Positions 37,322-47,160 of a DNA stretch of 64,000 nucleotides are shown here, piece after piece. Every line of letters starts with the position of its first letter. Position 1 is the first letter of the stretch. The stretch is taken from positions 124,001-188,000 of the forward strand of contig JAMLGU010000007.1 of the NCBI GenBank assembly GCA_023957575.1. Direction: 5' to 3'. The notes beneath the pieces were generated by a model, which ran no database searches, was not told the DNA's origin, and worked only from the letters and a program-made list of their open reading frames with translations. The translations under genes and the position numbers were made by a program. Source of the DNA: Chitinophagaceae bacterium. GTDB taxonomy: Bacteria > Bacteroidota > Bacteroidia > Chitinophagales > Chitinophagaceae.

Positions 37322-38365
37322 ATGAATCAAAAAAAAGATACTACAATTTATGATATTGCGAGAAAGCTGAATCTTTCTTCTGCTACAGTTAGTCGCGCAC
37401 TAAACGACAGCGAAAGCATTAATAAAAACACAAAAAAATTAGTTAAGGATACCGCAAAACAAATGGGATACCGGCATAATACTTTTGCAAGCAGTTTGAG
37501 AAATCAAAAAACGAATACTATTGGCGTATTAATGCATGAGCTGAACAGTAGTTTTATCACATCTGTTTTAGCCGGCATTGAAAAAGTAACCGCAGAAACG
37601 GGTTACGACATCATCATTGCCCACTCATCCGAATCTTTAAAAAAAGAAATCGCAAACGTGCAAAATCTGTTTCACAAAAGAGTAGATGGCTTGATCGCTT
37701 CTTTATCGAATGAAACAAAAAATCTGGATCATTTTCAACCCTTCTTCGACAAAAAATTACCTATTGTATTTTATGACAGAGTAGATGAAAGCAGCGATAC
37801 TACAAAAGTAATAATCAATAATTTTAAAGCAGCCTACGACCTTACCAGGCACTTACTGGAACAGGGGTGTAAAAATATTTTGTTGGTAACCGGCAGTCTG
37901 GACAGAAATGTGTATTCTGAAAGGAGACGAGGCTATCAAGCCGCATTGAAAGATTTTAATATCCCTTACAGAAAAGAATGGGTATTGGTAAAGGATCTCA
38001 CAAATAAAATGGGCGAAGAAGCAGCAATGGAAGCATTGAAAATGAAACCATTACCCGATGCGGCCTTTATCACGCATGATTTTTCGGCTGCCGCTTTTAT
38101 GCAGACAGTAAGAAAACACGGAGTAAAAGTGCCTGAGGATATGGCTATTGCCGGCTTCAATAATGACCTGGTAAGTAAATTTGTGGAGCCTCAATTAACC
38201 ACAATTGATTACCCCGGCAGGGATATGGGAGAAATTGCAGCCAGGACTTTAGTTAATCATCTAAAAGGGATATCAGACCTTGGTTTGATGAAAACAATAA
38301 TTATAAGGTCAGAATTAATTGTAAGACAGTCATCACAAAGAAGGCTTGAACCTAAAGTAAGGTAG
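37322..38365 (+). CDS. LacI-family transcriptional regulator of the xylose/xylan locus
   Basis: This 347-residue protein has an N-terminal helix-turn-helix (TTIYDIARKLNLSSATVSRALN) with the hinge helix, then a periplasmic-binding-protein-like sensor domain (NTIGVLMHELNSSF, FYDRVDE, GCKNILLVTGS, AGFNNDL). It sits between divergent xylose genes and next to two matching operators, so it is the likely local repressor. The inducer is probably a xylose-related sugar; that is inference from context. Confidence 0.9.
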   Translation: MNQKKDTTIYDIARKLNLSSATVSRALNDSESINKNTKKLVKDTAKQMGYRHNTFASSLRNQKTNTIGVLMHELNSSFITSVLAGIEKVTAETGYDIIIAHSSESLKKEIANVQNLFHKRVDGLIASLSNETKNLDHFQPFFDKKLPIVFYDRVDESSDTTKVIINNFKAAYDLTRHLLEQGCKNILLVTGSLDRNVYSERRRGYQAALKDFNIPYRKEWVLVKDLTNKMGEEAAMEALKMKPLPDAAFITHDFSAAAFMQTVRKHGVKVPEDMAIAGFNNDLVSKFVEPQLTTIDYPGRDMGEIAARTLVNHLKGISDLGLMKTIIIRSELIVRQSSQRRLEPKVR

Positions 38366-38513
38366 TTATGAGAAAGACGTTATTCTCAGCCCTATTAATT
38401 CGACTCTTTCATAATTCAGCTTTTTGCCGGAATCGTTATAATATATGGTCTCGTCATAATAAAATTGAAACCAAAACGCTTTCTAAAAATCATCAACAAC
38501 AATTTAGAACTTT

Positions 38514-40205
38514 ATGAAGAAAAATAAATTAAATCGTAAATACCATTTTATGCGAGTGAAGGTTATTATCATCTTATTATTGTTTTTAAATGTTGCCAAG
38601 GCTCAATATTTCAACAATCCTGTTCTGGCCGGCTTTTATCCAGACCCCAGTATTTGCAAGGCAGGAGACGATTATTATTTGGTAAATTCAACCTTTGCCT
38701 ATTTCCTCGGATTGCCAATCTTTCATAGTAAAGATTTGTTAAACTGGCAGCAGATAGGCCATGCACTAACTAGGCCGGGGCAGTTAATACTCAATGACGC
38801 AGGTGTTTCAGACGGTTTATTTGCACCATCAATAGAGTATAACAACGGATTGTTTTATATAGTATGCACTAATATCAGTGGCATTGACAATTTTGTAATT
38901 ACGGCAAAAAATCCTGTCGGCCCCTGGAGCAATTCAACCGCATTACCTGCTATTGATGGCATTGATCCTTCACTTTTTTTTGATGATGATGGAAAAACAT
39001 ACATTGTTTATAATAGTATCCCGCCCGAAAATCAACCCTTATATGACGGGCATCGTACTATCAGGTTGCTTGAATTTGACACAGCACGACTTATGACAAA
39101 AGGAGAAAATCGTATCATTGTAAACGGAGGAACAGATATTAACAAAAAGCCTGTTTGGATAGAGGATCCTCATCTTTTTAAAAGAAATGGGTGGTATTAT
39201 CTTATTTGCGCCGAAGGTGGCACCGGATATCATCATTCGGAAGTTGTTTTCAGAGCAAAAACCTTAAACGACAAATTTATCCCCTACAAAAACAACCCTA
39301 TTTTAACCCAAAGACAATTAGACCCCAATCGCCTCTTTCCCGTAACCTCCACCGGACATGCAGATTTTATTGAGGATGGAGAAGGTAATTGGTGGGCGTT
39401 TTTTCTCGGTTGCAGACCCTACAAAGAGGATTTTTACAATACAGGAAGGGAAACCTTTATGGCTCCTGTAAATTGGGAGGATGATTGGCCTGTCATTGAC
39501 TTGAAAGGCAGTGAGGTGAAATATCAATACCCAATTAAGGCAAAAAGAGATAATCTACTTCAGCAATATAACAGTAATTTTAGATTCGTTGATAAATTCC
39601 AATCCAAACAATTAAATAACCGATTCGTATTTTTAAGACCACCAACTGAAAAGTGGTATCAGCTTGGTAAAAAGGGACTAACCATTAAACTTCAACCGCA
39701 AACTTGTTCCGAAAAACTTAATCCTTCGTTCATAGGGTTCCGTCAATCACAATTAAAAGGTACCGCAATGACAGGATTTCATTTTTCTGCAAAAAACGAA
39801 AATGAAAAAGCCGGCCTATTGGTATTTCAAAACGAAATACATTATTATTTTCTTGCCAAATCAATAGAAAACGGCAAACCCGTAATCCAGTTGTTTAAAG
39901 GAAATGAAGGAAGTGGAGCGATGAAAATGCAATTACTTTTTTCTTCAATTCTGGAAAAAGGAAGATACGTCTATTTTAAGGTTGAAGCAGATAATGGTTT
40001 ATACCGCTTTTTTTATAGTATTGACAGGAGGATTTGGAAGCAGTTAGGAAACGACCTCGATGGCGCTTATTTAAGCACTCATGTAGCCGGAGGCTTTGTA
40101 GGAGTGATGTATGCAATGTATGCAACATCCAATGGTAAACAAACAACTAATACTGCCACTTTTAACTTTTTTGAAATTACTAATAATGATGACCCCTACA
40201 AATAA
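38514..40205 (+). CDS. Secreted GH43 family glycoside hydrolase, probable beta-xylosidase or arabinofuranosidase
   Basis: This 563-residue protein starts at ATG 38514, or at 38550 (MRVKVIIILLLF), which gives a cleaner signal peptide ending at VAKA/QYF. The five-bladed propeller contains all three expected acidic residues: D44 in GFYPDPSI (base), D151 in GIDPSLFF (pKa modulator) and E217 in WIEDPHLF (acid). The C-terminal half (about 340-560) is a beta-sandwich of the kind found behind GH43 xylosidases. With the GH3 enzyme downstream it would release xylose or arabinose from xylo-oligosaccharides. Exact specificity is not fixed. Confidence 0.88.
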   Translation: MKKNKLNRKYHFMRVKVIIILLLFLNVAKAQYFNNPVLAGFYPDPSICKAGDDYYLVNSTFAYFLGLPIFHSKDLLNWQQIGHALTRPGQLILNDAGVSDGLFAPSIEYNNGLFYIVCTNISGIDNFVITAKNPVGPWSNSTALPAIDGIDPSLFFDDDGKTYIVYNSIPPENQPLYDGHRTIRLLEFDTARLMTKGENRIIVNGGTDINKKPVWIEDPHLFKRNGWYYLICAEGGTGYHHSEVVFRAKTLNDKFIPYKNNPILTQRQLDPNRLFPVTSTGHADFIEDGEGNWWAFFLGCRPYKEDFYNTGRETFMAPVNWEDDWPVIDLKGSEVKYQYPIKAKRDNLLQQYNSNFRFVDKFQSKQLNNRFVFLRPPTEKWYQLGKKGLTIKLQPQTCSEKLNPSFIGFRQSQLKGTAMTGFHFSAKNENEKAGLLVFQNEIHYYFLAKSIENGKPVIQLFKGNEGSGAMKMQLLFSSILEKGRYVYFKVEADNGLYRFFYSIDRRIWKQLGNDLDGAYLSTHVAGGFVGVMYAMYATSNGKQTTNTATFNFFEITNNDDPYK

Positions 40206-40559
40206 ATTTTTCGGCTTGAGAGAAATATTCTTATTACTACCAATATGGCTTAATAATAATGTATTTATGGGAACAAGAATTATTTGGATGCTTTTTTACA
40301 AATATTTTTTTGGGCTTCCTGCATTCAAATTCATAAACCCAAACAACCTAATAGATCAAAAAGCACTTACAGAAATGATTTTATGGCAGAATATATCCTT
40401 TGGCAGCGCTTTCGGGCGTCATAGCTACACTAAAAAACGAAAATTAAATTACAAATTATTAGAGCGTCTTTTCCAGTTTTAATGTTTAATATAGAGATAC
40501 TTTATTGAAAAAATTATTCCTTTATTGAAAATATTTATCATCCCAAATTAATTTAAAAT
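40206..40559. other. Intergenic region between GH43 and GH3 genes
   Basis: This is 354 bp of AT-rich DNA. An open frame overlaps the GH43 end (40111-40482) but has no recognisable domain and odd composition, so it is not called. No terminator or TAnnTTTG element was found. Confidence 0.5.
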
Positions 40560-43184
40560 ATGCAAGCAATGAAAAAAATACTTACGCTAATTTGTATCTT
40601 TTATGGCGCTGTTGTAATGTCGCAGGATTTCAAGTCATTTCCCATGTGGAATTACAACCTGCCTTTTGAACAAAGGGTAAATGATGTGGTAAATAGACTG
40701 ACCCTCGATGAAAAAATAGCGCAGTTGATGCACACCACACCGGCTATTCCCCGGCTGGGTATTCCTGCTTATAACTGGTGGAATGAAACCCTGCACGGCG
40801 TAGCAAGAACGCCTTTCAATACCACCTCTTATCCTCAAGCCATAGGCATGGCTGCTACCTGGGACACATCATCCATGCGGCTGATGGGTTATTATTGCGC
40901 TGTAGAAGGCAGGGCCGTTCATAACAAAGCCACTGAACTCCACAAAGAAGGTGATATTTATATGGGGCTTACTTATTGGACACCCAACATCAACATATTC
41001 AGGGATCCACGCTGGGGGCGCGGGCAGGAAACCTATGGCGAAGACCCTTACCTGACCGGCTTGCTGGGTCATGCCTTTGTAAAGGGTTTGCAAGGAACAA
41101 ATAGCAAATATTTGCAGGCGGCAGCCTGTGCCAAACACTTTGCGGTGCATAGCGGCCCCGAGCCTTCGCGTCATTCAGATAACTTTAATCCTTCGCCTTA
41201 TGATTTGTGGGACACTTATTTGCCTGCTTTTCACGAACTGATAGTAAATGCAGACGTTGCCGGCGTGATGTGTGCATATAATGCAGTAAACAACCAGCCC
41301 TGCTGTGCCAATAGCGAGTTGATGATTGATATCCTGCGCAAACAATGGAAATTCACCGGCTATGTTACCAGCGATTGTTGGGCTTTGGATGATTTTTTCA
41401 GGTATCATAAAACTCATCCCACTGCGTTAGCTTCGGCTGTAGATGCACTGGTTCACACTACAGATGTAGAATGTGGCAATTCTGTGTATTCCACATTGGC
41501 AGATGCGGTCAAGCAGGGATTGATTAAAGAATCTGATTTAGATGTTTCGCTGAAAAGATTATTTCTGATCCGCTACAAATTAGGTTTTTTTGATCCTCCG
41601 GCAATGGTTCCTTTGGGTCTTACACCTGCCTCAGCCTTGGAAGCGCCAGAACATCAGGCACATGCACTAAAAATGGCCAGGCAATCCATCGTGCTTTTAA
41701 AAAACCAAAATAATACTTTGCCAATTAGCAAAAACATAAAAAAAATTGCAGTCATTGGGCCTAATGCAGACAATGCCATCACCCAATTAGCGAATTACAA
41801 CGGAGCGCCTTCACATGTGATAACAGTGCTTGAAGGAATTAAAAACAAGGTAGGGAATAATGTAGAAGTTATTTATGAGAAAGCTATAAATTATGCCGAT
41901 GATTCTGTAATGGCCTATAATGACATAACTGAATTATTTAAAGTCGCGGATACGAAAGGTGTAAGAGTGGCTTTTTATAATAATACGGAATTGGAGGGAA
42001 CCCCTGCATACACCGGTATTGTGAAGGGAATAGACCACTACAGGTCAGAAGGTCAGCCTGCCTACAATGGTGTTAGCCCTTCAAATTTTTCGGCTCGATT
42101 TTCAACTTCATTTCTTGCACCACAATCAAAAGAAATCAATTTTGAAGCAGCAATTGACGGTAATTATCGCATTTATATTAATGATAAAATAATGGTTGAC
42201 AATTGGAATAGAAGGAATATTGCGCCTGAAGAATTTTCATTAAATGTAAAACAAGGAGAAAACTATAAAATAGTCATTGAATATCATCATGGCGAAGGGC
42301 CATCCACTATCAAATTTAAAAGCGGTCAAAAGATAAAAACCAATTTCAATGCCCTTGCCCAGAAACTCCGAAGCGCAGATGCTATTGTTTTTGCCGGAGG
42401 CATTTCGCCACAGCTTGAAGGTGAGGAAATGCCGATTGCCGTTCCGGGTTTTAAGGGAGGAGACAGAACCAGCATTAAGCTACCGGAAATACAAACTGAA
42501 CTGCTAAAGGCATTGAAAACAACAGGCAAACCTGTAGTGTTTGTAATGATGACAGGCAGTGCATTGGCAATTCCCTGGGAAGATGAAAATATTCCTGCAA
42601 TAATAAATGCATGGTATGGCGGACAAAGCGGTGGAGAAGCAGTAGCTGATGTTTTATTCGGAGATTATAATCCTGCCGGACGTCTGCCAATTACCTTCTA
42701 TCGCAGCGATAGCGACCTTCCCGATTTTTCCAATTATGACATGGCAAACCGGACTTATCGCTATTTCAAAGGAACGCCTTTGTACCCTTTTGGCTATGGT
42801 CTGAGCTATTCTCAATTTAAATACAGCAACTTACAAATTCCGAATACTGTAAAAAAAGGAAAAAATATTACTGTTTCGGCAAAGGTTACCAACGTGGGTA
42901 AAAGAGATGGCGATGAGGTAGTGCAATTATACATTTCTCATAAAAATAATTCATTCAAATCACCTATTCAGGCTTTAAAGGGATTTGAAAGGATATTTCT
43001 AAAAGCAGGCGAAACTAAAACAGTAAGATTTCAACTCACACCCGATCAATTATCCGTCGTTAATCAGAGTGGACAAGCATTTCAGCCAAAAGGAAATGTT
43101 TTCATAAGCGTAGGTGGAGGTCAGCCGAATGTGCAGAATAAAACCTCAGGTAATGTTTTATCCGGAAAATTAATAATAAAATAA
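40560..43184 (+). CDS. Secreted GH3 glycoside hydrolase with PA14 insertion, probable beta-xylosidase/beta-glucosidase
   Basis: The protein has 874 residues with a signal peptide (cleavage near AVVMSQ). Domain order is GH3 N-terminal barrel (about 35-340) with the nucleophile D272 in VTSDCWALDD, GH3 C-terminal domain (about 385-470 and 610-760), a PA14 domain inserted at about 475-610 (IDGNYRIYINDKIMVDNW), and a fibronectin-III-like end (about 790-865). PA14-bearing GH3 enzymes often act on branched or short oligosaccharides. The ENETLHG and AACAKHFAVHSGPE-type blocks resemble xylosidase-like GH3 members. The locus supports xylo-oligosaccharides as substrate. ATG 40569 is an alternative start. 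Confidence 0.9.
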   Translation: MQAMKKILTLICIFYGAVVMSQDFKSFPMWNYNLPFEQRVNDVVNRLTLDEKIAQLMHTTPAIPRLGIPAYNWWNETLHGVARTPFNTTSYPQAIGMAATWDTSSMRLMGYYCAVEGRAVHNKATELHKEGDIYMGLTYWTPNINIFRDPRWGRGQETYGEDPYLTGLLGHAFVKGLQGTNSKYLQAAACAKHFAVHSGPEPSRHSDNFNPSPYDLWDTYLPAFHELIVNADVAGVMCAYNAVNNQPCCANSELMIDILRKQWKFTGYVTSDCWALDDFFRYHKTHPTALASAVDALVHTTDVECGNSVYSTLADAVKQGLIKESDLDVSLKRLFLIRYKLGFFDPPAMVPLGLTPASALEAPEHQAHALKMARQSIVLLKNQNNTLPISKNIKKIAVIGPNADNAITQLANYNGAPSHVITVLEGIKNKVGNNVEVIYEKAINYADDSVMAYNDITELFKVADTKGVRVAFYNNTELEGTPAYTGIVKGIDHYRSEGQPAYNGVSPSNFSARFSTSFLAPQSKEINFEAAIDGNYRIYINDKIMVDNWNRRNIAPEEFSLNVKQGENYKIVIEYHHGEGPSTIKFKSGQKIKTNFNALAQKLRSADAIVFAGGISPQLEGEEMPIAVPGFKGGDRTSIKLPEIQTELLKALKTTGKPVVFVMMTGSALAIPWEDENIPAIINAWYGGQSGGEAVADVLFGDYNPAGRLPITFYRSDSDLPDFSNYDMANRTYRYFKGTPLYPFGYGLSYSQFKYSNLQIPNTVKKGKNITVSAKVTNVGKRDGDEVVQLYISHKNNSFKSPIQALKGFERIFLKAGETKTVRFQLTPDQLSVVNQSGQAFQPKGNVFISVGGGQPNVQNKTSGNVLSGKLIIK

Positions 43185-43288
43185 AATTGAAAATTAGCAA
43201 TACGATTTTAAAGAAATCAATTAAATAAAATAATTTCTCTCCCGTTGACTAAATAGATTATTCAATAAGGATTTTCGTAAAGATTTAC

Positions 43289-43861
43289 TCAAAACTGCGA
43301 TAACTCAATTTCAGCACGGGTCGGCTTCCCATTACTGGTTTGCTTAAAGCGCTTTTCAATTCTTTTTGCAGGAACACCTCCCCAGATCTCATTTGGGGGG
43401 ATGTCCTTATTTACAAAACTACACGCCGCAACTATAGAATTATCTCCAATGCTTACACCACATCTCACAACAGAAAATCCTCCAACCAAAACGTTTTTTC
43501 CAATAATTATTTCCCCATAACGTTGAAAATCCTGAGTAAACTCATGTGTCATTAATTTAGCCTTCCAACCAATAGTAGAATCATCGCCAATTTCGATAGC
43601 TTCAGGCAATAGGTAATCAAGGTCTATTTGAACAAAAGCAACTTTTTTGCCAATTTTCATCCTAAAAAACAATCTGTAAAAAGCAGAAATCCAATTCGAA
43701 CACGGAATGATTTTTGCAAAATTTGCCAATAAAAAATTAATCGGGGCTACCAATACATTCCTCACAGAAGTCCATTGAGACATAACATCTCTGGAATAGT
43801 CTCTTGGCAAGTAAAGTACCATTTTATCAGATTTCAAAAAATCCTTAATTTCTTTTCTCAT
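43289..43861 (-). CDS. Hexapeptide-repeat (left-handed beta-helix) acyltransferase
   Basis: This 190-residue protein has an N-terminal helical region and a membrane-associated segment (about 36-60). Hexapeptide rungs follow (EIGDDSTIGWKAKLM, EIIIGKNVLVGG, VSIGDNSIVAACSFV), ending in IPPNEIWGGVPAKRI, a typical end cap of sugar O-acyltransferases. The catalytic-type histidine is THEF. It probably acetylates a sugar or lipid head group; the acceptor is unknown. It stands alone between the GH3 gene and fabI. Confidence 0.75.
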   Translation of the reverse strand: MRKEIKDFLKSDKMVLYLPRDYSRDVMSQWTSVRNVLVAPINFLLANFAKIIPCSNWISAFYRLFFRMKIGKKVAFVQIDLDYLLPEAIEIGDDSTIGWKAKLMTHEFTQDFQRYGEIIIGKNVLVGGFSVVRCGVSIGDNSIVAACSFVNKDIPPNEIWGGVPAKRIEKRFKQTSNGKPTRAEIELSQF

Positions 43862-44209
43862 TGTAAAATCTTTTTTGATTTAATAACTAATATTTTCTCA
43901 AGAAAAATTACCATAACTAATTAGAAAAGAACATAAAATCTCCGGCTTACCTTCGATTCACTCAAAGTTAATCATTTTATTAGCGACTCCCAAATTGTAA
44001 TAAACTGTTAGCCATTTACAAACCAAAAACAGATAGTCTCCAAAGATAATATTTCGCATTTATTAGTTTTGTCTGATTTAAGGCAACTATTATAATCGAG
44101 TAGTAAGATGGAGATTATTTCCCTATCTCTCACACCCATGCACGGCACACAAAAAAGTGCGAAACTTGGCTGCTTCGCACTGATTTATTTGAAAATAAAA
44201 AAATAAATA
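43862..44209. other. Intergenic region between fabI and the acyltransferase gene
   Basis: These 348 bp hold the fabI terminator (44151-44181) and otherwise AT-rich DNA without a recognisable gene or promoter match. Confidence 0.5.
44151..44181 (-). terminator. Intrinsic terminator of fabI
   Basis: On the minus strand an 8-bp perfect stem AGTGCGAA / TTCGCACT with a 10-base loop is followed by a T6 run, 29 bp after the fabI stop. Confidence 0.88.
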
Positions 44210-45025
44210 TTAACCGTAAACGTGTTCAATTACCGTAGGCGACACGCCGGTAAAGCTAAAGCCACCATCGTGGAAGAGGTTCTGCATGGTTACATATCTT
44301 GTAAGATCGCTAAAAAGTGTAATGCAGTAGTCTGCACAAGCCTCACCGGTAGCATTTCCTAAGGGACTCATTTTTTCGGCATAATCCTGAAAACCTTCAA
44401 AACCCTTAACGCCACTACCCGCAGTGGTTTTAACAGGCGACTGAGAAACTGTGTTTACCCTAACTTTTTTCTTAACACCATAATAATATCCAAAGTTGCG
44501 TGCTATACTTTCAAGCAGCGCTTTTGCATCAGACATCTCGTTGTAATTAGGGAATACACGTTGTGCTGCAATATAAGACAAAGCTACTACACTACCCCAT
44601 TCATTAAGCGCATCCATATCCCATGCCACCCTTAATATTTTGTGTAGGCTGATGGAAGAAATATCAAAGGTTTTCCAGTTATGCACATAGCTCATGTTAT
44701 GGTAATCAATTCCTTTGCGCATATTCACACTCATTCCAATCGAATGAAGAATAAAGTCAACCCCGCCGCCAAAATGCTCCATGCTTTGTCCGAACAGGTT
44801 TTTTAAATCGTCAAGAACGGTTGCATCAGCGCCTATCACAGGAGCGTTTCCACACTCTTCGGAGAGTTTGTTGATTTCTCCCATACGAAGCGCCACGGGC
44901 GCATTAGATAAAACAAGCTGCGCGCCTTCTTCATAAGCTCTTTTAGCCACCTTCCAGGCAATTGATTTTTCGTCAAGAGCGCCAAAAATAATTCCTTTTT
45001 TCCCTTTTAATAAACTACATGACAT
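44210..45025 (-). CDS. fabI: Enoyl-[acyl-carrier-protein] reductase (NADH)
   Basis: This 271-residue short-chain-dehydrogenase enzyme performs the last step of the fatty-acid elongation cycle. The cofactor motif is GIIFGALDEKSIAWKVAK, and FILHSIGMS is the conserved SI block. The catalytic tyrosine and lysine are spaced Y-x6-K in PNYNEMSDAKALLE. PVKTTAGSGVKGF forms the substrate-binding loop. Length is normal. A terminator follows. Confidence 0.95.
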   Translation of the reverse strand: MSCSLLKGKKGIIFGALDEKSIAWKVAKRAYEEGAQLVLSNAPVALRMGEINKLSEECGNAPVIGADATVLDDLKNLFGQSMEHFGGGVDFILHSIGMSVNMRKGIDYHNMSYVHNWKTFDISSISLHKILRVAWDMDALNEWGSVVALSYIAAQRVFPNYNEMSDAKALLESIARNFGYYYGVKKKVRVNTVSQSPVKTTAGSGVKGFEGFQDYAEKMSPLGNATGEACADYCITLFSDLTRYVTMQNLFHDGGFSFTGVSPTVIEHVYG

Positions 45026-45085
45026 GAGATTTTTGTTTTGTTTCAGTAAAAATAAGAAAAGTTTTAAATTTTGAACAGATGTTTT

Positions 45086-45304
45086 TCAATCAGGCAAAGA
45101 AATGAAAATATAGGCCATTAAATAAAGTCCCAACAAAAATATAATACCTAAACATAAAATCAATAAAACCGCGTACAAAAACAGCTCCCTCCAGGTTTGG
45201 CTGGAAACAATTTTACGGTTCAGGAGGCGAAAAACAAAAAACCCCAATAAACCCATTACCGGGGCAATAGCAATTGTAATAACAAATGGCAGTGCACTGT
45301 TCAT
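45086..45304 (-). CDS. Small membrane protein, two helices
   Basis: This 72-residue protein has two hydrophobic stretches (about 7-26 and 42-68) separated by a basic loop (RLLNRKIVSS). No family is recognised. It lies between recN and fabI on the same strand with 56-60 bp gaps. Coding status rests on start, length and membrane pattern only. Confidence 0.5.
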   Translation of the reverse strand: MNSALPFVITIAIAPVMGLLGFFVFRLLNRKIVSSQTWRELFLYAVLLILCLGIIFLLGLYLMAYIFISLPD

Positions 45305-45360
45305 AACCCGAATATCAGTAAAAATATTTTTTAAGGATAAAATTATTTCCTAAAAAATCA

Positions 45361-47016
45361 TTAATTCTGTACCATTTCTCGTGCATTCTGCAATGCAGCG
45401 GCAGTAGGCTTTTCGCCACTCAGCATTTTGGCAATGGTAGTAATTCGTTCATCATTATCCAACAATCTGATATTAGTGGTTATCACATTATTTTCAGGTT
45501 CCTTATATACAAAGAAATGAGCGTTTGCCTTCCCTGCAATTTGAGGTTGGTGGGTTATGCAAATTATTTGCCGGTTTTGAGCCAATTCTTTCATAATAAT
45601 ACCTACCTGACGCGCAGCCTCACCCGATATACCGGTATCAATTTCATCAAAAATAAGCGTGGGCATATCCATACTCTTAGCCACTAAGCTCTTGATGCAC
45701 AACATCAAACGGCTCAATTCGCCACCACTGGCTACTTTACTTACCGGTTTGTACTGTCCGCTTTTATTGGCATCAAACAGAAACTCAATATCGTCCATCC
45801 CGTTTACACCCGGCTCTTTGCCGGTAAGGGCTACTTTAATTGCTGCATTGGGCATTCCTACCTGAGCCAACAATTTGTTTGCCTGCTTCTCAAATGGCGA
45901 AATTTGCCCTTTTCTGGCTTTCGAAATTTGCGCTGCTATTTCTACCACCAATCCGTACATTTCATCCGTTTGCCTTTTCAATATCTCAATATCGTCTGCA
46001 ATATGCAATGTAGCATGCAGTTTTTCTTCCAAATGCTTTTGAATCTGCAGCAATTCGGCAGTTGAGTGTACGCCATGCTTTTTCTGCAGTTTATACCCCT
46101 GTGAAATCCGATCATTTAATTTCTCAATTTTTTCGGGATAATAGTGAATTTGGTTGTTTATACTTTCTACTTCACCTGCAATATCCCGAATTTCAATTTG
46201 AGCGCTGGAAAGTCTTTCTGAAAGATTAGCCAAATCTTTATGATAGCCTGTAAAACTGCGAAGCTGATTGGTCAGGTTTTTTAATTGTTGCACTATCGGC
46301 TGTTCGCCTTCATTTAGTTCATAACTCACTTTATTAAGCGCCGATTTGATTTCTTCGGCATTGGACAGCAATTTTATTTCTTCTTCGGCTTCTTCCAATT
46401 CATTTTCATGAAAGTCTGCCTCATTCAGTTCGTCATAAAGAAACTGATTGTAATCGCTTTCTTTTTGAAACTGTTCCTGTTGTTCCTTTAAAATAGACAA
46501 CTCCTTTAATGACTTTTGCCAGTTTTTGTATTGATGCTGATATTCTTTTAATAATTCAGAATTTCCGGCCAATGCATCTAAAACATTAATTTGAAAATCA
46601 TTATCTGCAATTGCCAGCGTATCAAACTGCCGATGCAGATCTACCAATAAAGAACTAAGCTGCTGCATCTGCGACAGAGTAACCGGCGTATCATTAATAA
46701 AAGCTCTGGTCTTGCCACTCACCGCTATTTCACGCCTGACAGTGATTTCAGTCTGGTAATCCAAATCATTTGAAGTAAAAAACTGCACCAGACGCTCTTT
46801 TTGCACTGGTTCAAAAACGCCTTCGATGATACATTTTTTTTCTTTATTTACCAGTACAGTAGTGTCGGCCCTCTCTCCCAGAATAAGATTGAGCGCTCCA
46901 ATGATAATGGATTTCCCGGCGCCCGTTTCACCCGTTATGACGTTCATACCCGTTGAAAAGTCAATTTCAAGTTCGTTGATGATTGCATAATTATGGATAA
47001 CAAGATGTCGGAGCAT
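45361..47016 (-). CDS. recN: DNA repair protein RecN
   Basis: This 551-residue SMC-like ATPase acts in double-strand break repair. The N-terminal Walker A is GETGAGKSIIIGAL, preceded by the typical HNYAIINELEIDF. Long coiled coils run over about 165-370. The C-terminal signature SGGELSRLMLCIKSL and Walker B LIFDEIDTGISG complete the ATPase, and CITHQPQIA follows. A TAAATTTG promoter element ends 5 bp before the ATG, suggesting a leaderless message. Confidence 0.95.
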   Translation of the reverse strand: MLRHLVIHNYAIINELEIDFSTGMNVITGETGAGKSIIIGALNLILGERADTTVLVNKEKKCIIEGVFEPVQKERLVQFFTSNDLDYQTEITVRREIAVSGKTRAFINDTPVTLSQMQQLSSLLVDLHRQFDTLAIADNDFQINVLDALAGNSELLKEYQHQYKNWQKSLKELSILKEQQEQFQKESDYNQFLYDELNEADFHENELEEAEEEIKLLSNAEEIKSALNKVSYELNEGEQPIVQQLKNLTNQLRSFTGYHKDLANLSERLSSAQIEIRDIAGEVESINNQIHYYPEKIEKLNDRISQGYKLQKKHGVHSTAELLQIQKHLEEKLHATLHIADDIEILKRQTDEMYGLVVEIAAQISKARKGQISPFEKQANKLLAQVGMPNAAIKVALTGKEPGVNGMDDIEFLFDANKSGQYKPVSKVASGGELSRLMLCIKSLVAKSMDMPTLIFDEIDTGISGEAARQVGIIMKELAQNRQIICITHQPQIAGKANAHFFVYKEPENNVITTNIRLLDNDERITTIAKMLSGEKPTAAALQNAREMVQN

Positions 47017-47020
47017 GAAG

Positions 47021-47028
47021 CAAATTTA
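47021..47028 (-). promoter_or_regulatory. -7 promoter element for recN
   Basis: On the minus strand this reads TAAATTTG, matching TAnnTTTG. Its end is only 4 bases from the ATG, so transcription would begin at or next to the start codon. Confidence 0.5.
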
Positions 47029-47120
47029 GGGAGCTATCGGTGAATTGCAATCAACATTTGGGTAAAGCTTTAAATTAATTGCAATTTTTAGCAAGTCAAA
47101 TTGCAAGCCCAAAATGAAGT

Positions 47121-47155
47121 AAATAAACTCCCTGTTTTAGCCAGAGAGTTTATTT
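47121..47155 (-). terminator. Hairpin at the end of the blaI-blaR1-tonB operon
   Basis: A 10-bp perfect stem AAATAAACTC / GAGTTTATTT with a 15-base loop that can pair further lies 6 bp after the TonB stop. The following T run is short, so termination strength is uncertain. Confidence 0.6.
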
Positions 47156-47160
47156 GATTT

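Noticed and set aside
38401..38460. Third LacI operator before the GH43 gene
   Set aside because: GGAATCGTTATA near 38430 only partly matches the operator and lacks the palindrome.
40111..40482. 123-codon frame across the GH43 end and the following gap
   Set aside because: It overlaps the GH43 coding end in another frame, has no recognisable domain and no promoter.
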